A DNA stretch of 64,000 nucleotides from Spirochaetia bacterium UBA6919. Lineage in GTDB: Bacteria > Spirochaetota > UBA6919. The translations under genes were made by a program, and so were the position numbers. How positions within the stretch are numbered: the stretch's first letter is position 1; each line of letters starts with the position of its first letter. The DNA lies in the NCBI GenBank assembly GCA_002450905.1, contig DKAT01000083.1, positions 1 to 64,000 of the forward strand, given 5' to 3'. The notes under the pieces were generated by a model. That model had not been told where the DNA came from and did no database searches. It saw only the letters and a list, made by a program, of their open reading frames with translations. Positions 28,768 through 38,593 of this stretch are shown here, in pieces.

Positions 28768-28802
28768 CCCCCATAAAGAATTAGTTTCGCTTCTTACAGG
28801 GG
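28768..28802 (+). terminator. Possible terminator hairpin after the MCP gene
   Basis: CCCC and AAAGAA (28769-28780) can pair, with a small bulge, with TTCTT-ACA-GGGG (28791-28802) around a 10-base loop, and TTTCCT follows. It begins 30 bases after the chemoreceptor stop. The stem is imperfect and the T-run short, so termination strength is uncertain. The rest of the 318-bp gap up to 29057 shows nothing else. Confidence 0.35.
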
Positions 28803-29057
28803 TTTCCTGATCATTACCCACTTTTAAATTAAATACGAAAAAACTTTCTTTCTATCTATTCATTTGATAACTTAACAAATCTGATATAAATTATATAAAT
28901 TAATAATCTATACATTGATTTTTTGGGATGAATGTGTTATTTTCATCTCTTAACAAGAAATAAGTTTACAATAACAACAAATTCAATTCCTATTATTATA
29001 CCATAAAAAACATTATTGACCAAATTTAATCTCTTTCAAAAAGGATTTCCCAATTTA

Positions 29058-30071
29058 ATGGATACATCACAAGATCAATCAGTTCATACACAAAAATCAA
29101 ATAATTATCCATTGCTTATTTTAAAGATATTTTTACTAATACTGGTCATTTTATACATTATTTTTTATAAAAATCTTGATTTTCAAAAAGTATTTGATCT
29201 TCTAAAAAATGTTTCCCTATCAAATATTTTTATTTTACCTGTCATCTTCTTAATTGCTGAATATATCCAGGCACCTGTCATCCCCATCTTAATGAAACCT
29301 TATAATATCTTTTATAAATCATTGAATGTCATGAAAATTAATTTAATGTCCGCATTTTATTCCCTGTTTCCCCTCGGTATTCTTGGGGGAGGTATCGTCC
29401 GATGGTACCGACTTTCTAAACAGAACAAGAAACGAAATGAGGTATTTACTGTTATCATCCTCCAAAAAATCTTATCTATTATCAGTTTATTAATCCTGGC
29501 ATTGATTATATTAATTTTACATAATCCATTTGGTGGTGAGACTAAACATTTCTTTCTATTGATGTCGATAACATTTGTGGTATTAATCCTATTAGGAATA
29601 AGTTTATCTGTTTTAATAAGTACCAAAGTGATGACGTTTATGGATATAAAAATTATTTCTCCAATCATCAATAAATTACCAGGATTTATTAGAGAGAAAA
29701 TAAAGAATCTCTGGATAGCAATTTCAGGTTATAAAGGGCAATATAAAATTATTTTAACTGCACTCATCATAACGATTGGCTATAAGTTGGGGATATTTGT
29801 ATTTTATTTTTTTTCTGCTAAGGCCTTAAATATCCCTATGACAGTAGAATCTTCTCTGGGATTATTTTTCATTGTGTTTGGACTGATGGAGGTAATTCCA
29901 TTTTTTAGTGCCTTAGGATTTAGAGAGGGAATGTTTATTGAACTTTATCCAAAATATGGGATATCTCCAGAACAAGCAGTCTCCCATTCCCTGTTTATGT
30001 TTGCATTTTATACTTTTTTTGGAGGTTTGTTGGAGTTTTCCTACCACTTTTTGAGAAAAAAAAATGAATAA
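29058..30071 (+). CDS. Lysylphosphatidylglycerol synthase TM-region/UPF0104-type membrane protein
   Basis: 337 residues from the ATG at 29058; the upstream TTG at 29016 has no ribosome-binding site. About eight membrane spans. Family-typical motifs include PLGILGGGIVRWYRLSKQ and, near the end, FSALGFREGMFIELY. This domain flips or binds lipids (MprF N-terminal half, AglD-like proteins). There is no aminoacyl-transfer domain, so lysyl transfer is not expected; a role in polyprenyl- or lipid-linked glycan handling is more likely. It overlaps the next gene, a GT-C-type glycosyltransferase, by 8 bases, which supports a joint role in envelope glycan synthesis. Confidence 0.8.
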   Translation: MDTSQDQSVHTQKSNNYPLLILKIFLLILVILYIIFYKNLDFQKVFDLLKNVSLSNIFILPVIFLIAEYIQAPVIPILMKPYNIFYKSLNVMKINLMSAFYSLFPLGILGGGIVRWYRLSKQNKKRNEVFTVIILQKILSIISLLILALIILILHNPFGGETKHFFLLMSITFVVLILLGISLSVLISTKVMTFMDIKIISPIINKLPGFIREKIKNLWIAISGYKGQYKIILTALIITIGYKLGIFVFYFFSAKALNIPMTVESSLGLFFIVFGLMEVIPFFSALGFREGMFIELYPKYGISPEQAVSHSLFMFAFYTFFGGLLEFSYHFLRKKNE

Positions 30072-31728
30072 TCTTGTCAATCTTTTTAATAGTAATAAAA
30101 AATATCTTATTTTCATCGTAATTGTTGTTGTAGCAGTAGTGCAGAGAGGGAGTGTGTTATTTGTTGAGTTCTATGATGTTGATGAAATTACAGATATATT
30201 AATGACCTCTGAAATTGTAGATGGCGGTAAACCTTATATTGATGCGGTTCCTGGAAGACCAATTTATTTTTTATTGTTCTACACGGTATTTAAATTGTTT
30301 GGAAATGGGAATATCTTGGCATTACATACAGTATCAATAATCTGGGTGCTCTTAACTTCATTTAGTTTATATTTGATCAATAAAAGACTTTTTTCAAACC
30401 AAGCTGGGTATTACTCAGCCTTATTTTATGGGGTATTTATATCCGTCTTATTTGAACATTATCTGGCTGTTCATGGTGAGTTGGTATATAATCTACCGGT
30501 TAGTATCGCCTTCCTATTCTTTGTTCTTGCTGAAACTGATTATAAACCTTTAATATTTTATATTTTATCCGGTATTTTTGCAGGGATATCTTTTTTAACC
30601 AAGGGACAGACTATATTATTGATGTTTTATTTTGGGTTTTATTTATTGATAGTAAAATCACTATTAAATAGAAATCTCTTTAAAAATATAGTAAATGGTC
30701 TTTTAGTTCTTTCAGGATTTCTGATAACAGCTATACTTGTATCCTTGATATTTTATTATTATAAGATATTTGATTATTTCATAAGTTTTTATATTGGAGG
30801 AAATATAGGATATGCCGTTTCAGGATTTCAAAATATTGAGATATTGTCCCTTCTAAAAAAAGTCTTTTTTAAAGTCACTCAAAATGCCGTGTGCCAGCTT
30901 CCATTGTGGGTATTTGCTATTTATTATTTATACAAAAGTAGATTTCTAAAATCAAGAGTCACTAAAGATTATATGCTTCTCTTCTTCCTTATATTCAGTT
31001 TCATTGGCATTTTTATGGGAGGATCCCGTTTATATAATCACTATTTCATGCAATATATTCCTGCACTCTGTTTATTGGCTGGATATGGTATAACTCTCAT
31101 CACTGACAATATTCAGATGGATAGAAAAAAAGGATTTCTTATTCATTTAAGTATTCTATTACCTGTGATTTTCTTCTCAGCCTGGAATTATACTAATGCT
31201 TATTTCTCCCATACCAATCCTCAAAAGGCTTTTCCGCAAAATCATGCTATAATCCCAAGATCCCCATATAAAGAAGTGGCTCAATGGATCAAGGAAAATA
31301 GTCAACCAGAAGATAGAATTGTCCAATGGGGAGACATCATTGAAATCTATTACTTTGCTCAAAGAAAGCCTGGATTACGATTTTTATGGTGTTCTTTCTA
31401 TACAAATATATACAGTGGACTTGCAAAACCAGACAAGATTAATAAGATACATTATAATCCAAATCTTTTACGAAAGAAAATGAAACTCCCACAAAACCAG
31501 CAGTGGACATTTAAAAGTTGGATTGATTTGCAGTACACTATTCTTTTAGATTTTGAAAGAGATAATCCACTATACAAAAGACCTCTCTATATAATTGACA
31601 CATCAGAAGCCAGAATCCGGGATTTTTATGCTCCATTTAAAGAATATCCCGTTTTGTATGGTTATATAATTAAATATTATAAACTTATTAAGACAATTAA
31701 CAGGATGGATATATATCAGTTGAGATAA
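30064..31728 (+). CDS. GT39-like membrane glycosyltransferase
   Basis: 554 residues with about ten membrane spans. The first extracytoplasmic loop has the acidic pair in FYDVDEITDIL followed by GGKPYIDAVPGRPIYFLLF, the pattern of GT-C enzymes (ArnT/PMT, Pfam GT39-type) that use lipid-linked sugar donors. The C-terminal ~150 residues form a soluble domain containing EVAQWIKENSQPEDRIVQWG. Acceptor and sugar are unknown. It starts inside the flippase-like gene (8-bp overlap), so the two are translationally coupled. It converges with the DUF503 gene, with only 9 bases between the stops. Confidence 0.8.
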   Translation: MNNLVNLFNSNKKYLIFIVIVVVAVVQRGSVLFVEFYDVDEITDILMTSEIVDGGKPYIDAVPGRPIYFLLFYTVFKLFGNGNILALHTVSIIWVLLTSFSLYLINKRLFSNQAGYYSALFYGVFISVLFEHYLAVHGELVYNLPVSIAFLFFVLAETDYKPLIFYILSGIFAGISFLTKGQTILLMFYFGFYLLIVKSLLNRNLFKNIVNGLLVLSGFLITAILVSLIFYYYKIFDYFISFYIGGNIGYAVSGFQNIEILSLLKKVFFKVTQNAVCQLPLWVFAIYYLYKSRFLKSRVTKDYMLLFFLIFSFIGIFMGGSRLYNHYFMQYIPALCLLAGYGITLITDNIQMDRKKGFLIHLSILLPVIFFSAWNYTNAYFSHTNPQKAFPQNHAIIPRSPYKEVAQWIKENSQPEDRIVQWGDIIEIYYFAQRKPGLRFLWCSFYTNIYSGLAKPDKINKIHYNPNLLRKKMKLPQNQQWTFKSWIDLQYTILLDFERDNPLYKRPLYIIDTSEARIRDFYAPFKEYPVLYGYIIKYYKLIKTINRMDIYQLR

Positions 31729-31737
31729 GGGTTTTTA

Positions 31738-32025
31738 TCATTTTATGTCAATATCAAATTCATAGTCCACAAGACGTCCTGGAAAAGCAGTTTCTAAGAA
31801 ATTTATACCTTTACTAAGGATTGTATTTCCAAATTGTTTGTCGTTCGTCACAAATGCTATACCAATAAGCGATTGATGATATGTATCCTGATAATCTACT
31901 TCAGCAATGGAGAAATTGAATTGATTCTTTAACTTCTGTTTAATACTATTAATAATTTTTCGTTTATCTTTAAGCGTATAACAATCTTCTGTTGCTATTA
32001 ATATTTTTGCTGTTACGATAACCAT
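31738..32025 (-). CDS. DUF503 (YlxP-like) protein
   Basis: 95 residues, the usual size. The opening MVIVTAKILI, the SLKDKR-like CYTLKDKRKIINSIKQKL and the VDYQDTYHQSLIGIAFVTND core are characteristic of DUF503. In many genomes these small ferredoxin-fold proteins sit between infB and rbfA and are linked to ribosome or RNA processes; that context is absent here. It is monocistronic, with a 211-bp AT-rich stretch upstream that shows no other feature. Confidence 0.85.
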   Translation of the reverse strand: MVIVTAKILIATEDCYTLKDKRKIINSIKQKLKNQFNFSIAEVDYQDTYHQSLIGIAFVTNDKQFGNTILSKGINFLETAFPGRLVDYEFDIDIK

Positions 32026-32236
32026 AATTCAATATTTGGAATTATTTTTTGTGAAATGAAATTATATTGGAATTTGGGGTGGTGATTTTGAACAAATGAT
32101 ATTTCTTGATTCATAATTTTTCCCATGATTTTCTCATATTTCTCCCATGAACAGGCTGTTTAGTGTATGGTTATCATTTTTTTATGATTGTTTTAAAATC
32201 TGTTTCTGTTTTATCACTGATAATTTTTTTATAATA

Positions 32237-33277
32237 TTAAGCAAGATCATTTAGTTTGCCGGTAATAATTTTTCCAATACCAACTAAAAGGGATTCTGAA
32301 CGGTGTGTAAATCGGATAGTGATTCTTTTATTTTCCCTATCAAGGGATGTTACTTCAGCTTGGGCTAAAATAATTTTACCAAAAATAGTGATCCCAATCC
32401 TGTCGAGATGATCCCCCACAGAGAAATTATACATTTCTCCCAGAACATCTTTAATTAGACTGAAAGTTAATTCAAGTGGGCTTATAACATATCCAATTCC
32501 ACCAATAATAAGGGATTGAGATATATAGACATCAATCTTAATATTATCTATTTCATTGATTAAAACTTTTAAATGACTTCTCTCGGAGTAGTAAGGATCC
32601 GTTTCGTTTATTTTTTCAATGGTTTTTTTAACAAGATCCTTTTGTGGCATATTTTTATCGAATGATGATGTAATTACAGTTTTTGCATGGAAATTAGAAT
32701 ATATTTCAGATTGTGGATTTCCATAGATTATAATGATATGAAAAGAATTATTTTCATGATTTAATTTATTGATGAGATGTAACCATTTATACCCATCAAA
32801 ATCAATATCCACAATAAGATGTGTAATTCTATATCGCTTTAAAACAATTTCAATTTGATCCTCCTCATCCAGTCGATACAAGGAGATACCATTTGCGATA
32901 ATTCTTGGCATAAAGAAGTCATATTTTTCATTGGATAGGTTACATACGAGTAATCCTGGTCTTCGATGAATGTCAGAAAGAAATACCGGAACATGTTTGT
33001 GATCATTGGATTTTTTGGGCAGGGAGGTACTTATTTGTTTGATTTGATTATTTTCTTCAATTGTTTTCTCTACACGGACCTGTTCTTTTTCATAATATAA
33101 TTTTTCAATCCCTTTTGATTTAAGGAAATCTATATCACTTTTAGTAAACATTTCATTAGCTGATTTAATTTTATGCCCCTTCTCATCGTATGTATCGCCA
33201 GCAAGACATGTGCCTGGATTCATAAATTTGACTTTGACTTCGTATTTTCTATAGAGGATTTTCTCGTTTTCGCTCAT
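32237..33277 (-). CDS. PilZ-type protein with an HD-GYP-like N-terminal domain
   Basis: 346 residues, cytosolic. Residues ~1-65 (KFMNPGTCLAGDTYDEKGHK, then GIEKLYYEKEQ) resemble the small N-terminal domain found before HD-GYP phosphodiesterases, but no HD-GYP follows. Residues ~85-215 form a Rossmann-like segment (THLIVDIDFDGYKWLHLINK). The C-terminal ~115 residues look like PilZ (SLIIGGIGYVISPLE, DRIGITIFGKIILAQAEV), a c-di-GMP-binding fold, although the RxxxR and DxSxxG motifs are weak. It starts 34 bases after an MCP on the same strand, hinting that it links c-di-GMP to chemotaxis. A diguanylate cyclase is encoded at 51-53 kb. Confidence 0.65.
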   Translation of the reverse strand: MSENEKILYRKYEVKVKFMNPGTCLAGDTYDEKGHKIKSANEMFTKSDIDFLKSKGIEKLYYEKEQVRVEKTIEENNQIKQISTSLPKKSNDHKHVPVFLSDIHRRPGLLVCNLSNEKYDFFMPRIIANGISLYRLDEEDQIEIVLKRYRITHLIVDIDFDGYKWLHLINKLNHENNSFHIIIIYGNPQSEIYSNFHAKTVITSSFDKNMPQKDLVKKTIEKINETDPYYSERSHLKVLINEIDNIKIDVYISQSLIIGGIGYVISPLELTFSLIKDVLGEMYNFSVGDHLDRIGITIFGKIILAQAEVTSLDRENKRITIRFTHRSESLLVGIGKIITGKLNDLA

Positions 33278-33311
33278 TTGTTCCTACCTGGGAATCATTT
33301 AAAATGTATAG

Positions 33312-35228
33312 TTATGTGTCACTTTCTACTTCATTTACAAGATTCTTATCTACTGATGTTTTGAAGCGATCACTCAGTACTTTGAGATATTCTACAAATT
33401 TCTCATTTAAATGAGAGAAATCAGAGAGGGATTCGACATTTCGAGCGATTGATTCTGTGTGTTTTATCTGTGATCTTAGAGATTCGGTTATATTAACAGC
33501 ATATTCCCTGACTTCATTTACTGCGTGGAGGACAGTTTCTCCTTTTGACCTACTTTCTTCAGCGTGATCTTTAACTTTTAAAGTAACAATATTTAATTTT
33601 TCGATGGAATCAAGGATATCATTTGCTTCATCGATTAGATCTTTCATTCCTGCAGTGATATCATTCATAAATTTAGCAGTAATTTCTGTGTCACTAAGGA
33701 TTTTATTTAAAGCATCATAAGATTTATTAGATAGATCAGCACTTTTTTGGATTTTATTTACAGTATTTCTTATGAGATTAATAATTTGTTTTGATGCATC
33801 ACTGCTATTCTCAGCAAGTTTTCTTACTTCATCTGCTACAACGGCAAATCCTTTTCCATATTCTCCTGCATGGGCGGCTTCTATTGCAGCATTCATAGCC
33901 AAGAGGTTTGTTTGCTCTGCAATACTACTGATCACATGAACAATATCTTCAATTTTTGAAGAATCGTCCTGGATTTCACGTATACTTAACAAAGTATTAC
34001 TTACTGTTTCACCCCCGGATTGTGCAACTTTTAAAAGTTCTTTTGCTGAGTCGTCCACTCTTTCTGAATTATTAGCTATTTCTTTAAATTGTTTTACCAT
34101 ATATTTCATGGTATAGCTGGTGGAAGTGATAGTCACAGTTTCTTTATCAATATCATCGGCAACAGTTTTCATAATATCAACCATCTCGGTAATCATTTCA
34201 ATGGTTTTTAGGACGTTTGATTTCTGGGCATCCGCGTTGACATTGATTTCAGAGACTTTTTTCATGATATCATTAATATCTTTTGAACTGGTTCCTGTGA
34301 AGTCAACGATTCCTTTACTGGATTCCTGGACGTGGTTGATACTATCTTTGAGTTCAATTACAAGGTTTCTAATTTTAGCTACAAAGAGATTGAAGGAAAT
34401 ACTTAGCATTCCCATTGTGTCCTTTGAGTGAACAGGGATTTCAATAGAAAGATCTCCCTCTCCTTCAGTGATATCTTTTAGAATGTTATTAAATTTTCCA
34501 ATACTTTTACGGACATATGCTAGTAAGACAAGAATGCTGACAATTGTAATGATACCTAAAATTATAATTGATAGTAATAAAATAAGATGTAATAACTCAA
34601 TGGTTTGATAGAACTGATTTCTAACCTCAGTGAAGTAGGTTTTGATTTCACTAGAAGTTGCCATGATTTCCTGACGAATTGTTGTTGATTGGACTTTAAA
34701 TTGGTCAACTGATTTTTTGGAATAATTATTTTTTCGAGCTAGATCAGCTTTATCGATGATACTATTTACTTTGGATGTTTCTAATTGAATTAATGATTTG
34801 ATTTTATTTATTTTAATTTGAAAATTATATTGTGAAACTAGGATTTGAAATATTCCAATACTGGAGATATTTGTATCAAATTGATTTATTTTATTATTTA
34901 TTATATCCAAGATTTTTTTTATTTCTTTAGCTGTTGGTATAATACCTGAGGGTTCAACGCCTTGTTGTCCTTTTGAGCTTACTGCACCCATATCAAAATA
35001 TTCAAAATCCAAGTGGGATACCTGGGCTATACGAATTTGCAAACCAAGCACCCTGACAATATGCTCTCTTTCAAGATCCAGAATCTTATTGACCTGGATA
35101 ATTAAATCGTCAGCCTCTTTTAAGCTGTAAAATCCAATGATGCTTAGAGAGGATAACATAATTACCATTGTGACAATAATTCTAAATTTGGCTCGCAATG
35201 AAAGTATTTTTAATAACTTCTGCCACAA
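33312..35228 (-). CDS. Methyl-accepting chemotaxis protein
   Basis: 638 residues starting at TTG, with a GGGGG run about 6 bases upstream. A first span (~16-33) and a second near 208-235 bracket a helical extracytoplasmic sensor of the four-helix-bundle kind. HAMP (~243-295, with [14 protein letters not shown]) and the signalling domain follow, with the conserved hairpin [20 protein letters not shown]. The ligand is not predictable. The stop is 34 bases before the PilZ-type gene, so the two probably share a transcript. Confidence 0.9.
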   Translation of the reverse strand: MWQKLLKILSLRAKFRIIVTMVIMLSSLSIIGFYSLKEADDLIIQVNKILDLEREHIVRVLGLQIRIAQVSHLDFEYFDMGAVSSKGQQGVEPSGIIPTAKEIKKILDIINNKINQFDTNISSIGIFQILVSQYNFQIKINKIKSLIQLETSKVNSIIDKADLARKNNYSKKSVDQFKVQSTTIRQEIMATSSEIKTYFTEVRNQFYQTIELLHLILLLSIIILGIITIVSILVLLAYVRKSIGKFNNILKDITEGEGDLSIEIPVHSKDTMGMLSISFNLFVAKIRNLVIELKDSINHVQESSKGIVDFTGTSSKDINDIMKKVSEINVNADAQKSNVLKTIEMITEMVDIMKTVADDIDKETVTITSTSYTMKYMVKQFKEIANNSERVDDSAKELLKVAQSGGETVSNTLLSIREIQDDSSKIEDIVHVISSIAEQTNLLAMNAAIEAAHAGEYGKGFAVVADEVRKLAENSSDASKQIINLIRNTVNKIQKSADLSNKSYDALNKILSDTEITAKFMNDITAGMKDLIDEANDILDSIEKLNIVTLKVKDHAEESRSKGETVLHAVNEVREYAVNITESLRSQIKHTESIARNVESLSDFSHLNEKFVEYLKVLSDRFKTSVDKNLVNEVESDT

Positions 35229-35555
35229 ATTATACCCCCGTGGTGTGTTTATAACATATTAGAAATATATAAATGACTTAAACATATGTAAATTATTTCA
35301 CATTGTAATATTTTTGTATTATTTAAGTAAAATATAATTATAATTGTCGGTAAATGAAAATCAAAATAGACAAAATAATTCATTGACAAAATTAAGTTTT
35401 TTTAATATTTTGCCATGTCAGGTAATAAAATACTTGCTCAATGTATTTAGACAAAATTTTATTATTTCGACAAGAAAATTGTATTTGAAACTGCTAATTT
35501 GTAAATAATTATTGGGATGTTCAAAAATTAAAAAATAGCAATAAATAATATCATT
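35229..35555. other. Divergent AT-rich intergenic region before argS
   Basis: 327 bp between the MCP (minus) and argS (plus). It is very AT-rich and contains no repeat or RNA gene I can recognise. I looked for a T-box leader upstream of argS (a conserved AGGGTGG-type element plus terminator) and found none. A short minus-strand frame here overlaps argS and has no ribosome-binding site. Confidence 0.4.
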
Positions 35556-37298
35556 ATGGTATATAAATCTATGATAGATAATTTTAAAAATCAGATTACA
35601 AAACAATTAAAAGAATTAATACCTCTTTCAGAAGAAGAGATTTCTAATCTGCTGGAAGTTCCACCCAAACAGGACATGGGGGATTATGCCTTTCCCTGTT
35701 TTACACTGGCAAAAGTATTAAGGAAAGCTCCACCTAAAATTGCAGAGGATTTAGTTAATCAGCTTGTTTTGGAGCCTTATTTTAGTGAAATCAAGGTAGT
35801 GGGACCTTATATTAACTTTTATTATAATAAAATATTATACATCCAAAGTGTTTTAAAATCTATTATAGATTGGGATCAGTCGAAGATATCATCCATTGGT
35901 GATGGAAAGACGATTGTGATTGATTTTTCTTCACCAAATATTGCAAAACCATTTTCCATAGCACATTTGAGATCAACGTCTATTGGGAATTCTTTATCAC
36001 TGATCTATAAATACATGGGTTATCATGTTGTGAAAATAAATCACCTGGGGGACTGGGGAACTTCATTTGGTAAATTGATCGTTGCATACAAATTGTGGGG
36101 TAAGCCTGAAGAATTGGAGAGTAATCCAATTAAGAAGCTTCTGGAGCTTTATATTCGCTTTCACAAAGAATTGGACGATAAGCCTGAATTGGATGATAAC
36201 GCCAAGATGTGGTTTAAAAAACTGGAGGACAAGGATGATGAAGCAACACGATTATGGAGTTGGTTTAAAGATCTTAGTTTAAAAGAATTCAACAGGATGT
36301 ATGATATATTAGGTGTTGATTTTGATAAATATTGGGGAGAGAGTTTTTATCAGGACAAAATCGAGGGGGTTTTGGATTTATTAAACCAGAAGAGACTAGT
36401 TAATGAAAGTCAGGGTGCCACGATAGTTGATCTTGGAGAATATGAAATGCCCCCTGTTTTATTAAAAAAACAAGATGGAGCCACACTCTATGCTACAAGA
36501 GATTTGGCAGCAGCATTATTTCGCTGGGATCAGTTTCAATTTGATGAGATGATCTATGTTGTGGGTGGAGAGCAAGAATTACATTTTAAACAGGTATTTA
36601 AGGTCCTTGAATTAATGGATTTTCAATGGGTATCTCGTTGTCATCATGTTCCATTTGGATTAATACAATTTAAAGATGGGAAAATGTCAACTCGCGAAGG
36701 GAAAATAATTTTTTTAGAGGATGTTATAGAGAAAGCAAAATCTCTTGCTCTACAGAAAATTGAAGAAACTCTAATGGAGAAGGGAGAATCAGGGCAATTA
36801 AGTAATGAAGAGAAGAATCAGAGGGCACTGATCGTTGGGATAAGTTCTGTTATATTTTCTGATTTAAAAAATCATCGGCAACGAGATATTCTTTTTGACT
36901 GGGATGAAATGCTGAACCCCAAAGGAGAGACAGGGATATATTTACAGTATGCCCATGCAAGATTATCAGGGATATTGAGGAATTTTTCAAGGCGTATAGG
37001 TGATATTAAGACAGATGATATTCAGATAAGCGAGGCAGCATCGTTTGATATTGCAAAAGAATTATCGTTATTTCAGGAAAGAATTATTCACGCTGGAAAT
37101 ATTAAAGAGCCCTCAGTGATTGCTAAATATCTTCTTGATCTTGGGCAGTCTTTCAGTACATATTATAGAGCCAATCAGGTGATTAATGAACAAAATATCC
37201 CTTTAAGCTATGAAAGATTATTAACTGTTTTGGCTGTTAAAAAAATATTATCAGATGGTTTAAAACTTTTGGGTATACAACCTCTTGATGAAATGTAA
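35556..37298 (+). CDS. argS: Arginyl-tRNA synthetase
   Basis: 580 residues, normal for class I ArgRS. It charges tRNA-Arg in the cytosol. The N-terminal Add1 domain contains QDMGDYAFPCFTLAK. The HIGH-equivalent is SPNIAKPFSIAHLRST (~residue 130), and the KMSKS-equivalent is KMSTREG (~376). The C-terminal anticodon-binding domain contains QYAHARLSGIL and ends with the family-typical GLKLLGIQPLDEM. The start is an ATG at 35556; an ATG five codons later is also possible, and neither has a strong ribosome-binding site. Confidence 0.96.
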   Translation: MVYKSMIDNFKNQITKQLKELIPLSEEEISNLLEVPPKQDMGDYAFPCFTLAKVLRKAPPKIAEDLVNQLVLEPYFSEIKVVGPYINFYYNKILYIQSVLKSIIDWDQSKISSIGDGKTIVIDFSSPNIAKPFSIAHLRSTSIGNSLSLIYKYMGYHVVKINHLGDWGTSFGKLIVAYKLWGKPEELESNPIKKLLELYIRFHKELDDKPELDDNAKMWFKKLEDKDDEATRLWSWFKDLSLKEFNRMYDILGVDFDKYWGESFYQDKIEGVLDLLNQKRLVNESQGATIVDLGEYEMPPVLLKKQDGATLYATRDLAAALFRWDQFQFDEMIYVVGGEQELHFKQVFKVLELMDFQWVSRCHHVPFGLIQFKDGKMSTREGKIIFLEDVIEKAKSLALQKIEETLMEKGESGQLSNEEKNQRALIVGISSVIFSDLKNHRQRDILFDWDEMLNPKGETGIYLQYAHARLSGILRNFSRRIGDIKTDDIQISEAASFDIAKELSLFQERIIHAGNIKEPSVIAKYLLDLGQSFSTYYRANQVINEQNIPLSYERLLTVLAVKKILSDGLKLLGIQPLDEM

Positions 37299-37316
37299 TT
37301 CTTTATAAATCACATA

Positions 37317-38435
37317 CTAATTCTTAGCCTGCAGGTGGATTGAAAAGAGATTCATTGTTCTATCGTAGGAAAATCGTCCCCCTAATAGTAGAATATACTT
37401 TTTTACAAGTTCCAGTTGGAAATTAAGGATTTTTGCTGAAGAATAATTCTCGATTCCGGTTTGAAACATATCAAAAATATGACTGTAATCCTTTGATGTG
37501 TCCGTTGGTAAGTTAAAATGGATATGAAATATAACTTTTGAATGATCTTTCGGGTATTTGTAATCGATTTTAATTTGAGTTTGCTCCGGAAATTCATCCA
37601 GAATGAATTTAAATATACTTTTAAAAATAAATTTAATCTTTTCATTGTCAGTTAAGATTTTGTCATTATTAATAACATATTGTTTTATAATTTTAATTTT
37701 TTTGCTTTCAAACGATTTTTCAAAGGAGAAAATAATATTCTCAAGAAATAATGAAATGATCATAGTCTCATATTGAATATCTTGTTTTCCTTTAACTACT
37801 TTTGTATACTCCAAAACATCATTGACAAATAACAGGAGCTGATTACCGCTTCTGGTTATAAAATCAGCGTATTGATGGATTTCACTTATTGACAGATTTT
37901 CCTGGGTGATATTTTTAAGGAGTTCTGAGAAACCAATAATGCTATTGAGTGGGGTTCTGAATTCGTGACTCATCGTCGATAATATTTCCATATCGATATA
38001 TTGATTTTCTTCCAATCGTTTCATCTGATCATTTATACTTTTTTCATATTGTATAATAGATTTATGATTGTAGATCATTTTTTTTACGAATGATATCAAT
38101 TGAGTTTTGTTGATTGGTTTGAAAATTATATCGACATAACAAAAGTTGCAGAGCTCATTTATTTTATAATTTATATTATCATTATCATGTGAGATCAGAA
38201 GGAGAGGAATGTTAGGCTCAGAAGCATTAATATTTAACTGGTTACAGACTTCGCAGGGGTTTAATGATTGGTTCTCAGTTCTATCATCTATAATTAAATC
38301 AATTTTATTTTTATTTATTATATCAGGAATCTTATCGTAATTTGAAAAAAAAGAAGTCTCGTAATTCTCATTCTGTGATTTGAGGATGTCTTCAAGTTCT
38401 TTCAATTGATGATTTAATAAAATATTGTGAGCCAT
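37317..38435 (-). CDS. Receiver - HisKA protein with degenerate ATPase domain
   Basis: 372 residues, cytosolic. Residues ~1-115 fold like a receiver: the Asp of LIIDDR (~50) and the Lys of FKPINK are present, but the acidic pair after the first strand is NH. A HisKA domain (~150-215) has a perfect H-box, SHEFRTPLNSIIGFSELL. The following ~150 residues align with a HATPase only in outline: no N-box Asn (FIFKSIFKFILDEF), no DxGxG and no GxGL, where the text reads SSAKILNFQLELVKKY. ATP binding is thus unlikely. The protein may act as a phosphotransfer or dimerisation partner. It is monocistronic and convergent with argS. Confidence 0.75.
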   Translation of the reverse strand: MAHNILLNHQLKELEDILKSQNENYETSFFSNYDKIPDIINKNKIDLIIDDRTENQSLNPCEVCNQLNINASEPNIPLLLISHDNDNINYKINELCNFCYVDIIFKPINKTQLISFVKKMIYNHKSIIQYEKSINDQMKRLEENQYIDMEILSTMSHEFRTPLNSIIGFSELLKNITQENLSISEIHQYADFITRSGNQLLLFVNDVLEYTKVVKGKQDIQYETMIISLFLENIIFSFEKSFESKKIKIIKQYVINNDKILTDNEKIKFIFKSIFKFILDEFPEQTQIKIDYKYPKDHSKVIFHIHFNLPTDTSKDYSHIFDMFQTGIENYSSAKILNFQLELVKKYILLLGGRFSYDRTMNLFSIHLQAKN

Positions 38436-38593
38436 TCCTTATTCCATTCATTAAAACACTTATCTGATTACTTTGATTTCAAAAATATTTTATTATTATG
38501 GGATCGACAAGTAATACTATCAAAATAAATAGATTGTATTAATTATTTTATAAAAATATTTCAACTTTCTTTAAAATAAATTAAATTCATAGT

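Noticed and set aside
29357..29671. A 104-aa minus-strand frame
   Set aside because: Antisense to the UPF0104-type membrane protein; composition is that of a complementary hydrophobic segment.
34120..34431. A 103-aa plus-strand frame
   Set aside because: Antisense to the HAMP/signalling region of the MCP; the hydrophobic look comes from complementing helical coding sequence.
35229..35555. T-box riboswitch before argS
   Set aside because: No T-box consensus and no terminator-like hairpin could be found.
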